A DNA stretch of 64,000 nt from Isoetes taiwanensis (lineage: Eukaryota > Streptophyta > Lycopodiopsida > Isoetales > Isoetaceae): NCBI GenBank assembly GCA_021234155.1, contig JAJEKV010000090.1, forward strand, positions 2,224,479 through 2,288,478, read 5' to 3'. Shown here one piece after another: positions 12,506 to 24,596 of the stretch (positions are counted from its first letter, which is position 1; each line of letters opens with the position of its first letter). Position numbers and translations under genes: made by a program. The notes under the pieces were generated by a model. It did not search any database. It was given only the letters and a program-made list of their open reading frames with translations, and had not been told where the DNA came from.

Positions 12506-12507
<2 letters not shown>
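12350..12507 (-). mobile_element. 3' end fragment of a LINE-type retroposon
   Basis: On the minus strand the sequence reads ...TTAATAAACTTTTTGGTATTCATCC followed by a short poly(A) (T run at 12,350-12,358). This is the usual look of plant L1-type LINE 3' ends. Only about 150 bases remain before the second, longer tail. Confidence 0.5.
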
Positions 12508-12547
<40 letters not shown>

Positions 12548-14610
12548 AAGGTATTTTTATATTTTATAAATAAAGGTGGTCCAAAGACCTTATTACAAGA
12601 CTCCTCAAGAGCCAGATAGGAAGAATTATATCAGTCAGTAGAACACATAGAACATCACATAACAAAATATCAAGTACTTAGGTTGGAACCCCCTCGACCT
12701 CTTCTTTGCTCTAAGTACTATGTGGGGCACTGCTGGTTCCCATCAGTATTAGAACAGTGACCACAACCTCTTCCCCAGCAGCAAATACTATGGAAGAAGG
12801 TTCCTTGCTTTTCCTCACTTATTTTGCTTACGCCCCTCCCCACGCTGCTTCTACTAGGCCTCCAAAAGGACCGCTTAAAGATATGACATTTTAAGCACAA
12901 CACTCCCGTAGGTCATCCTAGCCAATAATGTTATGCAACAGCCCATATCTGCCGCTAAAATCGTAGAGCCTGCATTCCCATGAAGATCCCCTCCGGATGT
13001 AGCAAGCCTTAAGCTAACTCTGAAATTCAGGCTCCAAAAGTAGCCCACATGCATCCAACTCTATGGTCTTGTCAGCCCATATAAGTCAAGTGTTCACATA
13101 TTAGAACCCTCCCGATTTCTAAATGTTGTGTATTGAGCCCATCACACTTCAAGGTTGGTTAAGATTTCCTCAGAGCATTCTCACCGGGCCGACAGAGATC
13201 ACGAGCTGCTCCAAATCCCCGTCCTAAAGATACTAGTTCCTTTACCAGGCATGGGTTAAAAGGCCAGAACAAAAGAGACTGTTTCTTAGTAGTACAACAG
13301 GTTTAGCTGCCATAGTTTCTTGCACTATCTCACGAAAATAGTTTAAGCCCCCATCTGAAACAATAAAGCAAACCAGACAATCCCCACCGAAAGATGTTCT
13401 TGCAATACTGCCCGACATGTTACCTTAGCATAAGCACATCAAACATAATCTCAAGCCCAGCCACAGATGCCGGCTTAATAAATCTGTAGCTAGACAAAAT
13501 CTTTAGCTAACATACTTCACTAAAGTAGCTTAAAACGATTCAGAAGATAGAAAGAAAGAAACAAAACTGCAAACCAGCCATAGACAAGATTCGATCCTCA
13601 AGTAGGCCCCTTCTGCACATGCTTAGAGAAGAAACACTGATGTAGTAAGGGATTTAGATAAATGGCAAGTCCCAACAGCATACAACACATAAGCCCTCGA
13701 AACTCCTCCTCTGAAAATAGCATGGATTCAGACATTTCAAGAACTTGTTCCCAACCGCGCGAGGTTGGAGATCTCTATTCTGTAAGAACCCAGGCTATAA
13801 AAATAAAGAGACTAACAGGCCTTCTTCATATCCGGCCAAGACACTGCAATGAGTGCAGGTCATAACCGCACTGGAGCAGCCTTCTAACCAAAGCTGAAGA
13901 CAACCTGATATCCAAAAACGACCAAGCAGCTCAAAGACTGAAAAATCGCCATTAGGGCTTACCATAGTAGGCATGATCAGGATCGAAATGAATCAGAGGC
14001 AGGGTCTGTGTATCTGTAGCTTGAGACCACAGAAGAAGCTCCACACACCACTCGTTATCCACAGCCTGAACCATGCCAGCTCCGTCCAGAGCTCATCCAG
14101 CAGCATCTTGGGAAGGATCTGCAAGAGCAACAGGGTCGGGCCTCCCGGCGCCGGCCCTAAAGAGGTTTCTGTGCCCTAGCCGCCATCGCCGGCTCGTTGT
14201 CGGCTTCCAAAGATACTGAATCCAAATATGTTCCATCACTTCAGAATACTTGTAAGCTATTAGTATCTTTTCTGAGGCCACCGTAGTAACACCACATGCC
14301 GATGAATAAATGCCCCGAAAAATGTGGCGTCTGCGACACTCCCATATCAACCACAGGAGCCAACCAGAACCAAGATGGAATGCCCTCTGTTAAGCTGGGA
14401 GGCATGCATTGGGATAGGATGCCAAGAGGATGCATCTGCAGTCCATTGCACTGTCAAACAAACCTTGTAGCCAGGACCACGCCGGTTGAACCTCTAAACA
14501 ATAAAAAAAAAACAATGCTCAATAGTCTCAACATCTGAAAGGCTGAGCGGGCATATTGCAGATATACGAGCATCATAACGATGTTAAAAGGCATTAACAT
14601 GCAGGCATCT
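12508..14610 (-). mobile_element. 5'-truncated LINE with zinc-knuckle C-terminus
   Basis: A run of about 33 T at 12,509-12,541 is the poly(A) tail on the minus strand. Some 2 kb upstream on that strand, at about 14,495-14,585, the frame reads RYDARISAICPL...VETIEHCFFF, the zf-RVT zinc-binding motif (CP..C...ET..H) that ends plant L1-type ORF2 proteins. It is followed by IWECRRRHIFRG (about 14,310-14,350), another typical C-terminal motif. The second Cys of CPLC reads Ser, a stop interrupts the domain, and the reverse transcriptase is absent, so this is a dead 5'-truncated insertion with a long 3' UTR. The 5' edge is uncertain. Confidence 0.65.
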
Positions 14611-14823
14611 GTGGATAACCTATAGATTTAATTGTCTATTTACTTGGTTAAGACATTTATTATTCAAAAAAAGTTGCAAAAAAATTTTATGTTGGGGAGT
14701 AAATACACAGTAGAGAGAATGTCCACTAGATCAATCCTACCCCGCATTGCTGCAACACAAAATAATGTGAAAAGGAAAGCAAAAACTCATGAATAAGTAT
14801 AGGTCTACATCCTTTTGCTTCGA

Positions 14824-16376
14824 TGTAATGGTCCTGGCAGCTTGATAGGCCAGCATACGTACTCATGTACGTATATACATGTTGACATGCATGCAAGATA
14901 ATAACATGCATGCAAGATAGAATTAAAAGTAGGTAAAGGCCTTATGATATAGAGAGGCAAATTGAGAAAGGAATTTTAGAAGCATTTTCGAGGGAGTAGA
15001 GGCCGCGCTTTTTGGAGGAATTGCATCAGAGTTGTGGAAGAGCTTGAAGATTCATCATTGATCTTCTTAATTTTCAGATGGAGTTTGTGAATGTATTGAG
15101 AATTGCATAAGCTGTCCAGAAATTGATCGCGGCTTTTAATATTAAGGATTGATATCAAAGAAATTGGAATTGTGGTAAAAGTTAGTCTGCTGTATCAAAA
15201 TCGTCTGGTTTCGTAGCGACACTCATGGAAAACCCATGAATTGACCAGGAATGGGTCGAATTCTGTTGGGAAGTGCCGATTGCCTGGGAAGAACCTTTAA
15301 TTTGATGAATCGATGTGTATTAAATCCGTCAGCGCCGATTTTAACGTTACTTGCTTTTTGTTTTGTTATATTTCTCTGCCCTAATTGTTATATTTGTCCA
15401 TTGCTTGTTCAAAGGAAAACAATAGAAAGATCAGGGGCTTGGATTGAGGACCGACCATCCATAGAGTATGCCCAGGTCCTGCTGCAAGAGATTTGGATGA
15501 AACATGACGGAATAATATGTGAACTCTGCATTGCTTTAATATAACATAAGAAAGAATAAGTCTCTTTTATAAGTAAATAACTCGGAATAATTGTCTCGGG
15601 CTCTTTTGGCCATGGAGATGGGGCTAGCCTTGGGCTACTTGAGAAGTGTTCCAGACACTGCATATAACTCATGGAATTTAAGCTGGAAAGACGTAATTTT
15701 GAGGCTCTATATTAATTTTGCTATTAAATTGATTAGCTAAGGAAGTGGTATTAAAATTATAAAACATTAAAACCATAGCTAAAGATGGCTTAAGAAATTA
15801 ATGTTGTGAAGTGGATTATATCTACACCAAAGAAGTGGTTCCAGTTTGCTACATCGCCTGGGTTGGTTGGTTATCGGAATTTCATCACCGAAATTACTAC
15901 TTCAACATGGGCAGGTTGTATGGGCAACTTCGACAAGTGGTAAGGGTATGGTTTAGACACATGTATATGGTAAATAACTAATGAACAACACATGTCATCA
16001 TCTCAATCATTGTGTCAAAGTGTCTTGGTATTTATTTATGTATTTAGATCCTCCGGAGTCGGACTTCCAGGTTCGGTGGCCTGGATTGTTTCGGCATTCT
16101 CATGTTCTATGTTCTCGGTATTTGTGCTCTATGACACCGGGCGTAGTTCGCCGGCAGGGATTGCTACATCAGTCAACGTTTATGGAACCCATGGTAAGAG
16201 GTCCTCCAGTGCCAGACGTGGGCTGAGAGGGTATGCACATACGAGGTTCACCCCACCACCTTGCTACAAGGCTTGGAATGTAAGCTGGCTGAGCGTTATC
16301 CTGCTAACAGGGCCTGTATGTAGGCTGGCTGAGCTATCCATTGTCCCAGAGTTTGTTTATGGTGGTTTAGTACTTT
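14824..16376 (+). repeat. Left LTR of a gag-only element (3' end truncated)
   Basis: Starts TGTAATGGTCCTGG and matches the copy at 17,674 over its whole length, including the paired ACATGCATGCAAGATA motifs, up to GGTTTAGTACTTT. There the two copies part, and the right copy continues with LTR-like sequence. The left copy therefore seems to have lost its 3' end and the primer binding site. It also has an extra segment of about 90 bases near 16,173-16,270. Confidence 0.75.
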
Positions 16377-16524
16377 AGTGGTGCAGGAGGAGATGGAGCT
16401 CAAGATGTAACTAATATCCTGCAAGCTATTCAACAATCTCTCAACATAGCATGCCATAGCAAAAAACCGAGGCTGAGAAAGCAATTGAGAAGGTGTTAAA
16501 GGACACCAAAAGAGAAGTTTTTAC

Positions 16525-17493
16525 ATGAGAGAACACAACAGGAGATGATGCTGATGCCTGGCTCCGTGGAGTGGAGTTTTGTTTTGATTTGATCAAGGTG
16601 CAAGATTCTATAAAATCTCTTCTTGCTCAAGCAATGTTGGGAGGTTTTGCAAGAGTCTGGTGGGAGACTTGCCTAACTGACATAAATAAGAGACCTGGTC
16701 AAGCAACGTGAGAAGAGTTCAAAAAGGCCTTTGAGGGACATGTTACACCTCCAGGATATAAAGTTGATAAAATGAATGAGTTCTTAGATTTGACGCAAAT
16801 AGGGACCGTGACAGAGTACAATGAAAAGTTTAGAAGATTGCAACCACATTGTCCTGTTGTTGATAAAGCTAAGACATATGCTAGATTTGTGAAAGGACTC
16901 CATGTTGATATCAAAAGTACTATGTCTGGAGTGGCATATACGGATCTGGAAGAGGTAGTAAGAATTGGGAAAAGTCGGGAAGCAGATTTGCCAGAAAAAG
17001 TTGCAGTGGATACTCAAACGGAAGAGACAAGCATCTTCCTCTTGGCCAATTGAGAATTCATATAGTCGGAGACAATCATTTAGAGAGGAGCCATATGCTA
17101 GTCAATCTGCAGAAGTTCAAAGTAATAACAGGAATTGTGCAAGTAGCATCCAGACTGGAAGTAAGTTGATACTGCCACTCACTAATGAGGAAAGACAATG
17201 ATGTCTTGAGGAGAGGCATTATTTCCGTTGTAGAGAAGTGGGACACTCGAGGAATAATTGCCCACTTGGTAGCATGGGAGGAGAAAGATTAAATCGCAAT
17301 CCAAATGTTGGCAGAGGTAGAGGCCGTGGAGAGCCTCGATGGAATCAAAGGGAGCGTCAGCCGGAAGGAAGATGGGATACAGACGATAGAACTATTGAGC
17401 GAAGGCCACAAAGTGGTGAAGCTAGAGCTGCCACAATAATGGATCTTCCACGACACCAAACGATTATCTACACTGCAGAAGCTCCAACATGAC
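16525..17493 (+). pseudogene. Retrotransposon Gag (capsid and zinc knuckle), broken
   Basis: The frame reads DADAWLRGVEFCFDLI, then ARVWWETCL, then EEFKKAFEGHVTPPGYK, then LTQIGTVTEYNEKFRRL, the retrotransposon gag domain order of plant Ty3/gypsy elements. A TGA interrupts it near 16,709 and a frame change occurs near 17,050. In the new frame comes a CCHC-type knuckle, YFRCREVGHSRNNC, whose first Cys is replaced by Tyr, preceded by two stops. The tail is Arg/Gly-rich and RNA-binding-like (GRGRGRGEPRW). No protease, reverse transcriptase or integrase follows before the right LTR at 17,674. Confidence 0.75.
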
Positions 17494-17673
17494 GGTGCTC
17501 AAGAAGCTTCTATAGTGCGAATCCCAGGTAAGATTTGTAATAGCTTTGATTTTATCTCATTGCCTGTAGCAGTTGTCTATTTCACTTCAGATTGTTAGTA
17601 TACTTACTAAGTAAGCATGATAGTTCCTGGGATCGACCCATGAGGACATGGGTTAAATTTTAGAAGGAGATAC

Positions 17674-19194
17674 TGTAACAGTCCTGGATGTTTGATGGGC
17701 CAGTATATGTACTCATGTACGTATATACATGTTGACATGCATGCAAGATATAACATGCATGCAAGATAGACTTAAAAATAGGTAAAGGCCTTATGATATA
17801 GAAAGGCAAATTGAGAAAGGAATTTTAGAAGCTTTTTGGAGACGTGGAATAGAGGCCGCACTTTTTGGAGGAATTGCATCAGAGCTGCGGAAGCCAGAGC
17901 TTGAAGATTCATCATTGATATTCTTAATTTTCAGGTGGAGTTTGTGTATCTATTGGGAATTGCATAAGCTGCCAGAATTGATTTCTGCATGCTAATATTA
18001 TGAATTGATATCAGAAATTGGAATTGTGGTAAAAAGTTAGTCTGCTGTATCAAAATCGTCTGAACCAGAAGCGGCACTTTGGAAAATTCCATGAATTGTC
18101 AGGAATGGGTCGAATTTGTTGGGAAGTCCTGATTTGCCTGGGAAGAACCTTAATTTGATGAATCGATGTGTTTTGAAAACTGCCACAACACCATATTTGG
18201 AACGTTACTTGCTTTTTGTTTGTTATATTTCTTGCCTAATTGTTAGTATTGTCCATTGCTTGTTAATTAATTCATTTTTAGCTGCAAATAAATATATTAG
18301 TAGTTCAAAGGAAAACAATAGAAAGTTCAGGGGCCTGGATTGAGGACCGACCATCCATAGAGTATGCCCAGGTCCTGCTGCAAGAGATTTGGATGAAACA
18401 TGATGGAATAATATGTGAACTCTGCATTGCTTTAATATAACACGCTAAGAAAGAATAAGTCTCTCTTTTATAAATAAATAACTCGGATAATTGTACGGGC
18501 TTGCTCATGGAGATGGGGCTAGCCTTGGGGCTACTTGAGAAGTGTTCCAGACAATTGTGTCAGGAGACCCTATGGAATTTAAGCTGGAAAGATGTAATTT
18601 TGAGGCTCTATATTTGTGCTATTAAATTGATTAGCTAAGAAAGTGATAGTAAAATTATAAAATATTAAAACCGTAGCTAAAAATGGCTTAAGGAATTAAT
18701 GTTGTGAAGTGGATTATATCTACACCAAAGAAGTGGTTCCAGCTTACTACATCGCCTGGGTTGGTTGGTTATCAGGATTTCATTACCCAAATTACTACTT
18801 CAACATGGGCAGATTGTATGGGCAACTTCAGCAAGTGGTAAGGGTATGGTTTAGACACATGTATATGGTAAATAACTAATGAACAACACATGTCATCGTC
18901 TCAGCCATTGTGTCACAGTGTCTTGGTATTTATTTATGTATTTTGGATCCTCGAGATCGGACTTCCAGGTTCGGTGGCCTGGATTGTTCCGACATTCTCA
19001 TGTTCAATGTTCAATGTTCACTGTATTTGTGCTCTGTGACACCAGGCGTAGTTCTCCTGGCAGGGATTGCTACATACCTCGCTACTGGGCTTGGAATGTA
19101 CGCTGGCTAAGCATTATCCTGCTAACAGGGCCCGTATATAGGTTGGCTGAGCTATCCATTGTCCCAGAGTTTGTTTATGGTGGTTTAGTACTTT
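17674..19194 (+). repeat. Right LTR of the gag-only element (matched part)
   Basis: Starts TGTAACAGTCCTGG after a purine-rich tract and matches the left LTR. Sequence after 19,194 (TTATGTTCTTTG... to GTTGAATAAATCTATT near 19,490) is plausibly the rest of this LTR, including a polyadenylation region, but has no partner in the window to confirm it. Confidence 0.7.
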
Positions 19195-20389
19195 GGTTAT
19201 GTTCTTTGTTCTGGATGTTCATGATGTTTACTTTATTGTCATCGTCTAGTATTACACCATAGGTCCTTGTGTCTTCGAGTTGTTTATGTTCTTGTTATCC
19301 AAGATTCCAGAGCGTTTCCATGTATGCAGAGACAGCTATGTGATCCCCACTTAGTCACGAGGACTAACCCCTTTGAGTGCATGCAGTGATTGAGCAAGGT
19401 GGTGCTCGGGCCAGTAGCAGTGATACTGCTCAGGATCGTGGCTAAGTTTGGAGTTTTCTAGAGCTGAATCTTAGTTTTGGTGTTGAATAAATCTATTATG
19501 GATGTATTTCTTTTGAAACTATATTACAATAGTTGGATATTAGTTATATACATAAAGAGATTCATTTTCAATTATCTATCGGAAGATTAAATTCTTCACC
19601 AACATTAAGCTGATTAAAGTTCCATACCAACCTAGACATCCTTAAGTATAGACAAGATCACGAGTTGCCAGGAGGGTCAACTCGGCAGGCTCGTCACATT
19701 CGACATTAATTGGTCAGCACTTATGTGTTGACAATTTGTTGTTGAGCATCACATTGAATTGAGTTGAATTGAATTGTCTTTTATCATTTACAGGGACCAA
19801 ATAGCCTACGGGACCCAAACAAAGAAACAAGGAACAATCGACCTATTACTATCCAGGATTTATAAAAAAGTAAACAAGGTACATCAAGGTTTTCATAAGC
19901 CTAAGAGTTGTTAAGAACCTAAACATAGAATATTGCTCTAAGCAAAATGATTTGGCCACTTTGGAAAAAAGGGTGAAGTGAGCTTCATATGCCAATTGCT
20001 ACATAGTGTAAGCATCCTTAGTGAACATAACCTAGTGTCAAAACTGGTGTTTTTCTTATCATCTAAGAATGGTTGTCTTCTCCATGGTACTTCTGAATAA
20101 AATTGGTCTCAGATATAACCACAACATCTCGTCCTCTCCGTATAACTATCTATCTCCAAGGCACAAATCATCTGATTCTTGGAAGGGCCAAAATGGCCGA
20201 GTCAATCTCCTCTATCGTCCTCTATTATGACTAGATCTGTAGTGATTGGATCCACCTGCCAAGCAATGTTAATCCAATCAGGGGGAAAAGCAAAATACCA
20301 CAAAGGGGTTGTGTCAGAGAAATAGCTCTCTATCGGCATCATGCTTAGCCTAGATGATGTGTTGCAACTGAATCCTTCGGAAGGAGCTT
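19195..20389. other. Probable LTR remainder, then AT-rich sequence without a gene
   Basis: Up to about 19,530 it looks like the LTR continuation. From there to 20,389 I see no coding signature. The last 200 bases may be the decayed start of the LINE endonuclease domain. Confidence 0.4.
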
Positions 20390-22110
20390 GGCCACGGGCA
20401 TCAGCTGATATTCAGGTCTCGGTTTATGGGAGGCAACTCTTGTTGCTTTGCAGTATCTTTGACCTAGTGATTTGCAATTGACTAGCACAGTGGTCATCCT
20501 CTTGCCAGCACACTTGCAGGCAGGAGAACCAGGGAGGCGGGTCCAGCATGGTGGACTATGTATTAGTGTCTGAGCAAGACATGCATCTCGTCAAGCATTT
20601 TCGAGTGGGAATATATGGTAGGGATGAGGAGGTGGACTCAGACCACCTGCCACTCTACTTGCAGCTGGCTTGATATGTTGTTCCAGCCACATGTACACCA
20701 TCTTCTCGCATGCCCTAGCTCAGACCTGATCTGACTATGAGCACGCTCATACTTATTCCCAAATGCTTAAGGAGAACCTGACAAGCATCTCACAGTGTTC
20801 AACGCTGGAGCGGAAGGCAGCAGGCTCATTGACGTCCTCGAACCTGCTGCTGAAAGATGTTTTGGGGAGAAGCTGCCCCCGCGAACCTCGGGAGCTACAA
20901 CCTTTCCACGTAACCAGTGGTTTGATGCTGAGTACAAAGAATACAAACGCTGGCTCCGGCAAGTTACAGATCCTGCTCTACGCTTGGACGCGGTCAGGCA
21001 ATACTGCACTTTCCTTAAAGCTAGAAAGGCTAGGTGCATTGTGGCCCATCAACAGGAAATGTTCTTCCTCTTGGAACGTCATCCCAGGACCTTCTGGCAA
21101 AGAGTGCTCAGGAGGCCAGTGCTGCCCACAAGAAACATCACCCCCGAGCAGTGAAGGCAATACCTATAGCAGCTCTACAATCTTGAGGGTGCACGGGCAA
21201 TATTACCCCCCTCCCTCCCCCCCTCCAACGGTCCCGGTCTTTGGAAATCACAGAGGCGAGGTAGCCGCGAGGGGTTGCGGTGTCTAGCCAATAGAAAAGT
21301 GCCAGACCTTGATGGCATGCAGGCGGAGTTACTCAAGTGGGCAGGACCAACCATGGCACCGGTACTAATCGCCATGTTCAACAAGGCGTTGCGAGAAGGT
21401 TTCCCCCGTAGTGCCGCCAGGGATGACCTCTCTCTCCCACACTATTTGGCCTATACATTGATTAGTTGGAGAGATGGCTTGCTGATAATGGAGGCAACGG
21501 GGCTCAACTTCTACACTAAATCACCAGGAAACTGATCTATGCTAATGATGTGGACCTCCTGGCTCACGCTCAAGCGGACATGCAACGCCATCTCGATGCC
21601 CTGGACATTTTGCCAGGTGACTGACATGCGTGTCAACTTGACCAAGACCAAGGCGGTTCTCATATCGTCTCGACACCAGCCAAGGGCACCGACCCTCACT
21701 TATCGTGGCCAAAATGTTGAAGTGGTGCCCGCTTACAAATATTTGGGGGTGGAGTTCCCGCCTGCCATGAACTAGGACAATTCCATCCGGTTGCGAGCCG
21801 CAGCAGGTTGGAAGGCACTCTACGCAATGCAGAACAATAGCCACAAGATGGAGCTGTATGATTGGGCCCACCAATCGCACCTATTCAAAGTGCTAGTAGA
21901 ACCTGTGCTTTTGTATGTGGTCGAGGTCTGGGGCCTGATGGTTTTCCTCGCCACTTGGAATGACTTGGAGCAGGTGCAAAAAACTTTCTTGGCACGAGTC
22001 CTGTGGTTAAAGTATACAGTTCTATACCAGATACTATTGTAGGATACATGTTTCTTGCCTCTTCAGAGGGGGGCCCTTGACAGACACATCGTCTACTTCC
22101 AGAAGAAGCA
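20390..22110 (+). mobile_element. Broken LINE with endonuclease and reverse transcriptase
   Basis: Domains follow in order in shifting frames. The end of an APE-type endonuclease covers about 20,395-20,672: SADIQVSVYGRQLLLLCSIF, then SSMVDYVLVSEQ and SDHLPLYLQL. An ORF2 linker follows (20,795-21,154). Reverse transcriptase starts near 21,295 with PDLDGMQAELLKW and FNKALREGFP. The palm motif near 21,536-21,560 reads YANDVDLLAHA, where the usual YADD has become YAND. The thumb contains MRVNLTKTKAVL and YKYLGVEF. The C-terminal part fades by about 22,110. Several stops and frameshifts and a missing 5' half make it inactive. The clade differs from the L1-type tail at 12.5 kb; I cannot place it further. 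Confidence 0.75.
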
Positions 22111-22800
22111 CAATTTCATTAAAATGAGAAATTTCGTGATTCCAACTAGGGACGAAATTATTTTTAAGACATATTTTAAGGCATTTTGTACGATAATGTG
22201 GCGCCATTTAGCATTCACATATATTTTGTCCAAATTTGGCGCCATTAATATCAGAGGAAAAAAAAAACAGCAGGAAAAAAAAAACTGCAAGTTAGCAGGA
22301 TTTACTTTATTTTACACAAAGAGGGGCATCATTAACTTCTCAAAGTGACAAACTTAAACACATCAAGAAAATTTGTTCATGATTGGCTTGTTAAAAAAAA
22401 AATTAGCGAAATTTGTTGTTGAATTGAATCACCGCCATTAGTAGGATCATGCTTTTCTTTGGCGACATTAAGAAGGTCAAATCCTGCCCCACTAAATGCC
22501 TCTTCGTCAAAGTTGTAAGCTGCATTTTGAATCTCGACGTACAGTGGTACTAAGTTGGACAAAGTTGGCTCCATGCCAAATCTCCTGGCATACCTGAACA
22601 TGCATCCTCAACATGCTTTGAAACTAAAATAAAAAATGGCACCTTGAGGATCCATGGTGCCATTTGCACCTGCAGCACCAATATATAGCAAAATAACAGG
22701 GGGTTCCAGGGGGATTTGATATAGATATAATTCTTGAAACCATAGACCATATCCCTAAAACAATTCAATGGGTTATTATAAAAAAAAAAATATAGATTTA
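22111..22800. other. AT-rich spacer with small inverted motifs
   Basis: No gene. GGCGCCAT motifs appear at about 22,200 and 22,240, and a GGTGCCATTTGCACC motif near 22,660 resembles the palindrome cluster further right. Confidence 0.4.
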
Positions 22801-22814
22801 AGATAAAAAATAGT

Positions 22815-22895
22815 CACATTATCTCACTAGTTAGATTGGTTAAAGTAGTCTTATTAGGACATTGAGTTATTTTAGTAGAGGTTCGAATCCCCGTA
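22815..22895 (+). ncRNA. tRNA-like / SINE-type Pol III promoter
   Basis: The motif GGTTCGAATCC (22,880-22,890) is an exact B box. TAGTTAGATTGG (22,829-22,840) resembles an A box at nearly the tRNA spacing upstream. No complete cloverleaf forms, so this is a decayed tRNA or, more likely, a tRNA-derived SINE head rather than a working tRNA gene. Confidence 0.35.
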
Positions 22896-23139
22896 TTTCA
22901 TATTCTAAAAGCTTAAATGAAACCGTATAGAGGCACGATATACCATCAAAACCTTAGACAAACTCGTATTCGACATCTTAAAATCATAGGCGTCCCCAAT
23001 CATAATTGAGCATAATCGAAACGAGAGGTGTCCAGAGGCTCCAACATACAGTCTGGGCCGTAGGATTGACAGATCCGACGACTGTGGTAGTCCAGGGTGC
23101 ACCTCGTTTAGAAAAAAGTTTCCAAAAGACAAAAACAAA

Positions 23140-23400
23140 AATTATGTTTGATGCATATTGAGGATGCAAATGCCATGCATCCTTGGCATGGTCTGCTTTA
23201 CCAAATGCATGCTGAGGATGCAAATGGCGCCATTTGCATTCACTAGCATGCATTTGGTCTACTATATCAAATGCATCTGAGGATGCAAATGGAGCCATGG
23301 CGCCATTGCATCATCAGCATGCTTAGAAATGGCATTGAGGATGCAAATGGCGCCATGGCACCATTTGCACCCGCAGCGCCAAAAAAAAAAAAATTAAAAA
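23140..23400. repeat. Cluster of nested ATGCAAAT/GGCGCC palindromes
   Basis: The word GAGGATGCAAATGG(C/A)GCCAT recurs four to five times within 260 bases. At 23,218-23,239 two half-sites of ATGCAAATGGC form a perfect palindrome. This sits inside a larger hairpin whose 13-base arms are CCAAATGCATGCT (23,201-23,213) and AGCATGCATTTGG (23,245-23,257). Confidence 0.8.
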
Positions 23401-23691
23401 ATAAAATATTTAAAAAAAAATTAAAAAAAGAATTGGGCATATGCAATTTCAAAGGAACTTCAATCTACTTTGTAGACCATTTGTAGAAAACAAACCGCGA
23501 CAACCCCTTGCAAGCAACCTGGTGTACATGTGAATGGGGCTTCATGCATTTTTTTCCTTCTGCCAAAACCAAGATTTGTTTACTTGGACAATTACAAATT
23601 ATAATCTGTTTGAGCTTACGAACAGCTCTTTGTTGCATTATCTGAGCAGATTTAACAATCTAGCATAGGAAACAATGTTAAATTAGTATTT

Positions 23692-24596
23692 GGGCAAAAG
23701 TATGCTGGTGGGGTACAAATAAAAGCGATGCAGCACCCAGCACTTTCCAGCACTTTTTTTTTTGTTTTTCATAATCAGCCATGCAATTCGATCATACATG
23801 CAAAATTTCAGGGCCTAATTTGGGATATTGAGTGAGCAATTAGAAAACCCATTTCTCCCAAAGATTTTGGTAAAACGAACAAAATTTCTTAATTCAACCC
23901 AAATTAAGCTAAATCGGATGGGGCTTTTCAGATTTTCATAATCTGCCATGCACCCATATCCTACTTGCAAAATTTCATCTCCTAATTTGGGATATTGTGT
24001 GAGCAATTAGAGAAAAACCATTTCTGCAGCAATTTTGGTACAGTGAAGAATTTTTTAATTCAGCCCAAATTAAGCTAAATCAGTTGGGGCTTTTCAGATT
24101 TTCATAATCGGCCATGCACCCATATCCTACGTGCAAAATTTCAGAACCTAATTTGGGATATTGAGTGAAAAATTAAAGAAAAACCATTCTTGCAACAGAT
24201 TTTTTGTAAAACAGTGAAAAATCTCTTAAGTCAGCCCAATTTAATCAAAATTAGATGGGGCTTTTAGGCTGAATATGGTCGAAATGACAATCCTACCTTG
24301 GTGGATAAGTTTTATGAAAAGATATGATGGGATTGAGCAACTAATTGGAGATTCACATGCCAATTTGGAGTTTGGGTCATTCCTGCGCACTAGTCAGACT
24401 CCAATCTAATGAAATCGATGCTAATCTGATGGAAAATTCAAGCAATGTGGAATGATTCTTGGCTGAAGAATCCTCTTAACAAATGAAGGGTGTAAAAAAA
24501 CGAACCCACTAGCACTAAAAAAAAAGCAGGAAGCAGGGGTGCTAAAAGCATGCGTCCAGACGCGTGCTTTTGCACCCCACCAGCATACTTTTGCCC
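23692..24596. mobile_element. Non-autonomous inverted-repeat element (MITE-like, 0.9 kb)
   Basis: The left end GGGCAAAAGTATGCTGGTGG (from 23,692) is mirrored exactly by the right end CCACCAGCATACTTTTGCCC (to 24,596), and the match extends a few bases further inward. The flanking base quartet ATTT occurs on both sides and could be a short target duplication, though it is low in information. No transposase is encoded. The superfamily is unclear. Confidence 0.65.
23766..24262 (+). repeat. Three tandem units of about 166 bases inside the element
   Basis: Units begin at about 23,766, 23,932 and 24,098 with TTTTCATAATC(A/T/G)GCCATGCA. All contain CCTAATTTGGGATATTG and end TGGGGCTTTT. Divergence between units is moderate, so the array is not new. 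Confidence 0.85.

Larger units (their letters stand above)
14824..19194 (+). mobile_element. Gag-only LTR retrotransposon (TR-GAG type)
   Basis: Two direct repeats of about 1.5 kb flank about 1.3 kb of internal sequence coding only for Gag. The internal sequence ends in a purine-rich stretch (TTTAGAAGGAGATAC) before TGTAACAGTCC. This is the layout of non-autonomous TR-GAG elements, which use enzymes from a full-length relative. The right LTR probably runs past 19,194, where the copies stop matching, possibly to about 19,530. No secure target duplication was found. Confidence 0.65.

Noticed and set aside
19274-19278. TTCGA as a target duplication of the gag-only element
   Set aside because: It matches the five bases before the left LTR, but the base pair before it is not the CA expected at an LTR end and the right LTR seems to continue beyond; probably chance.
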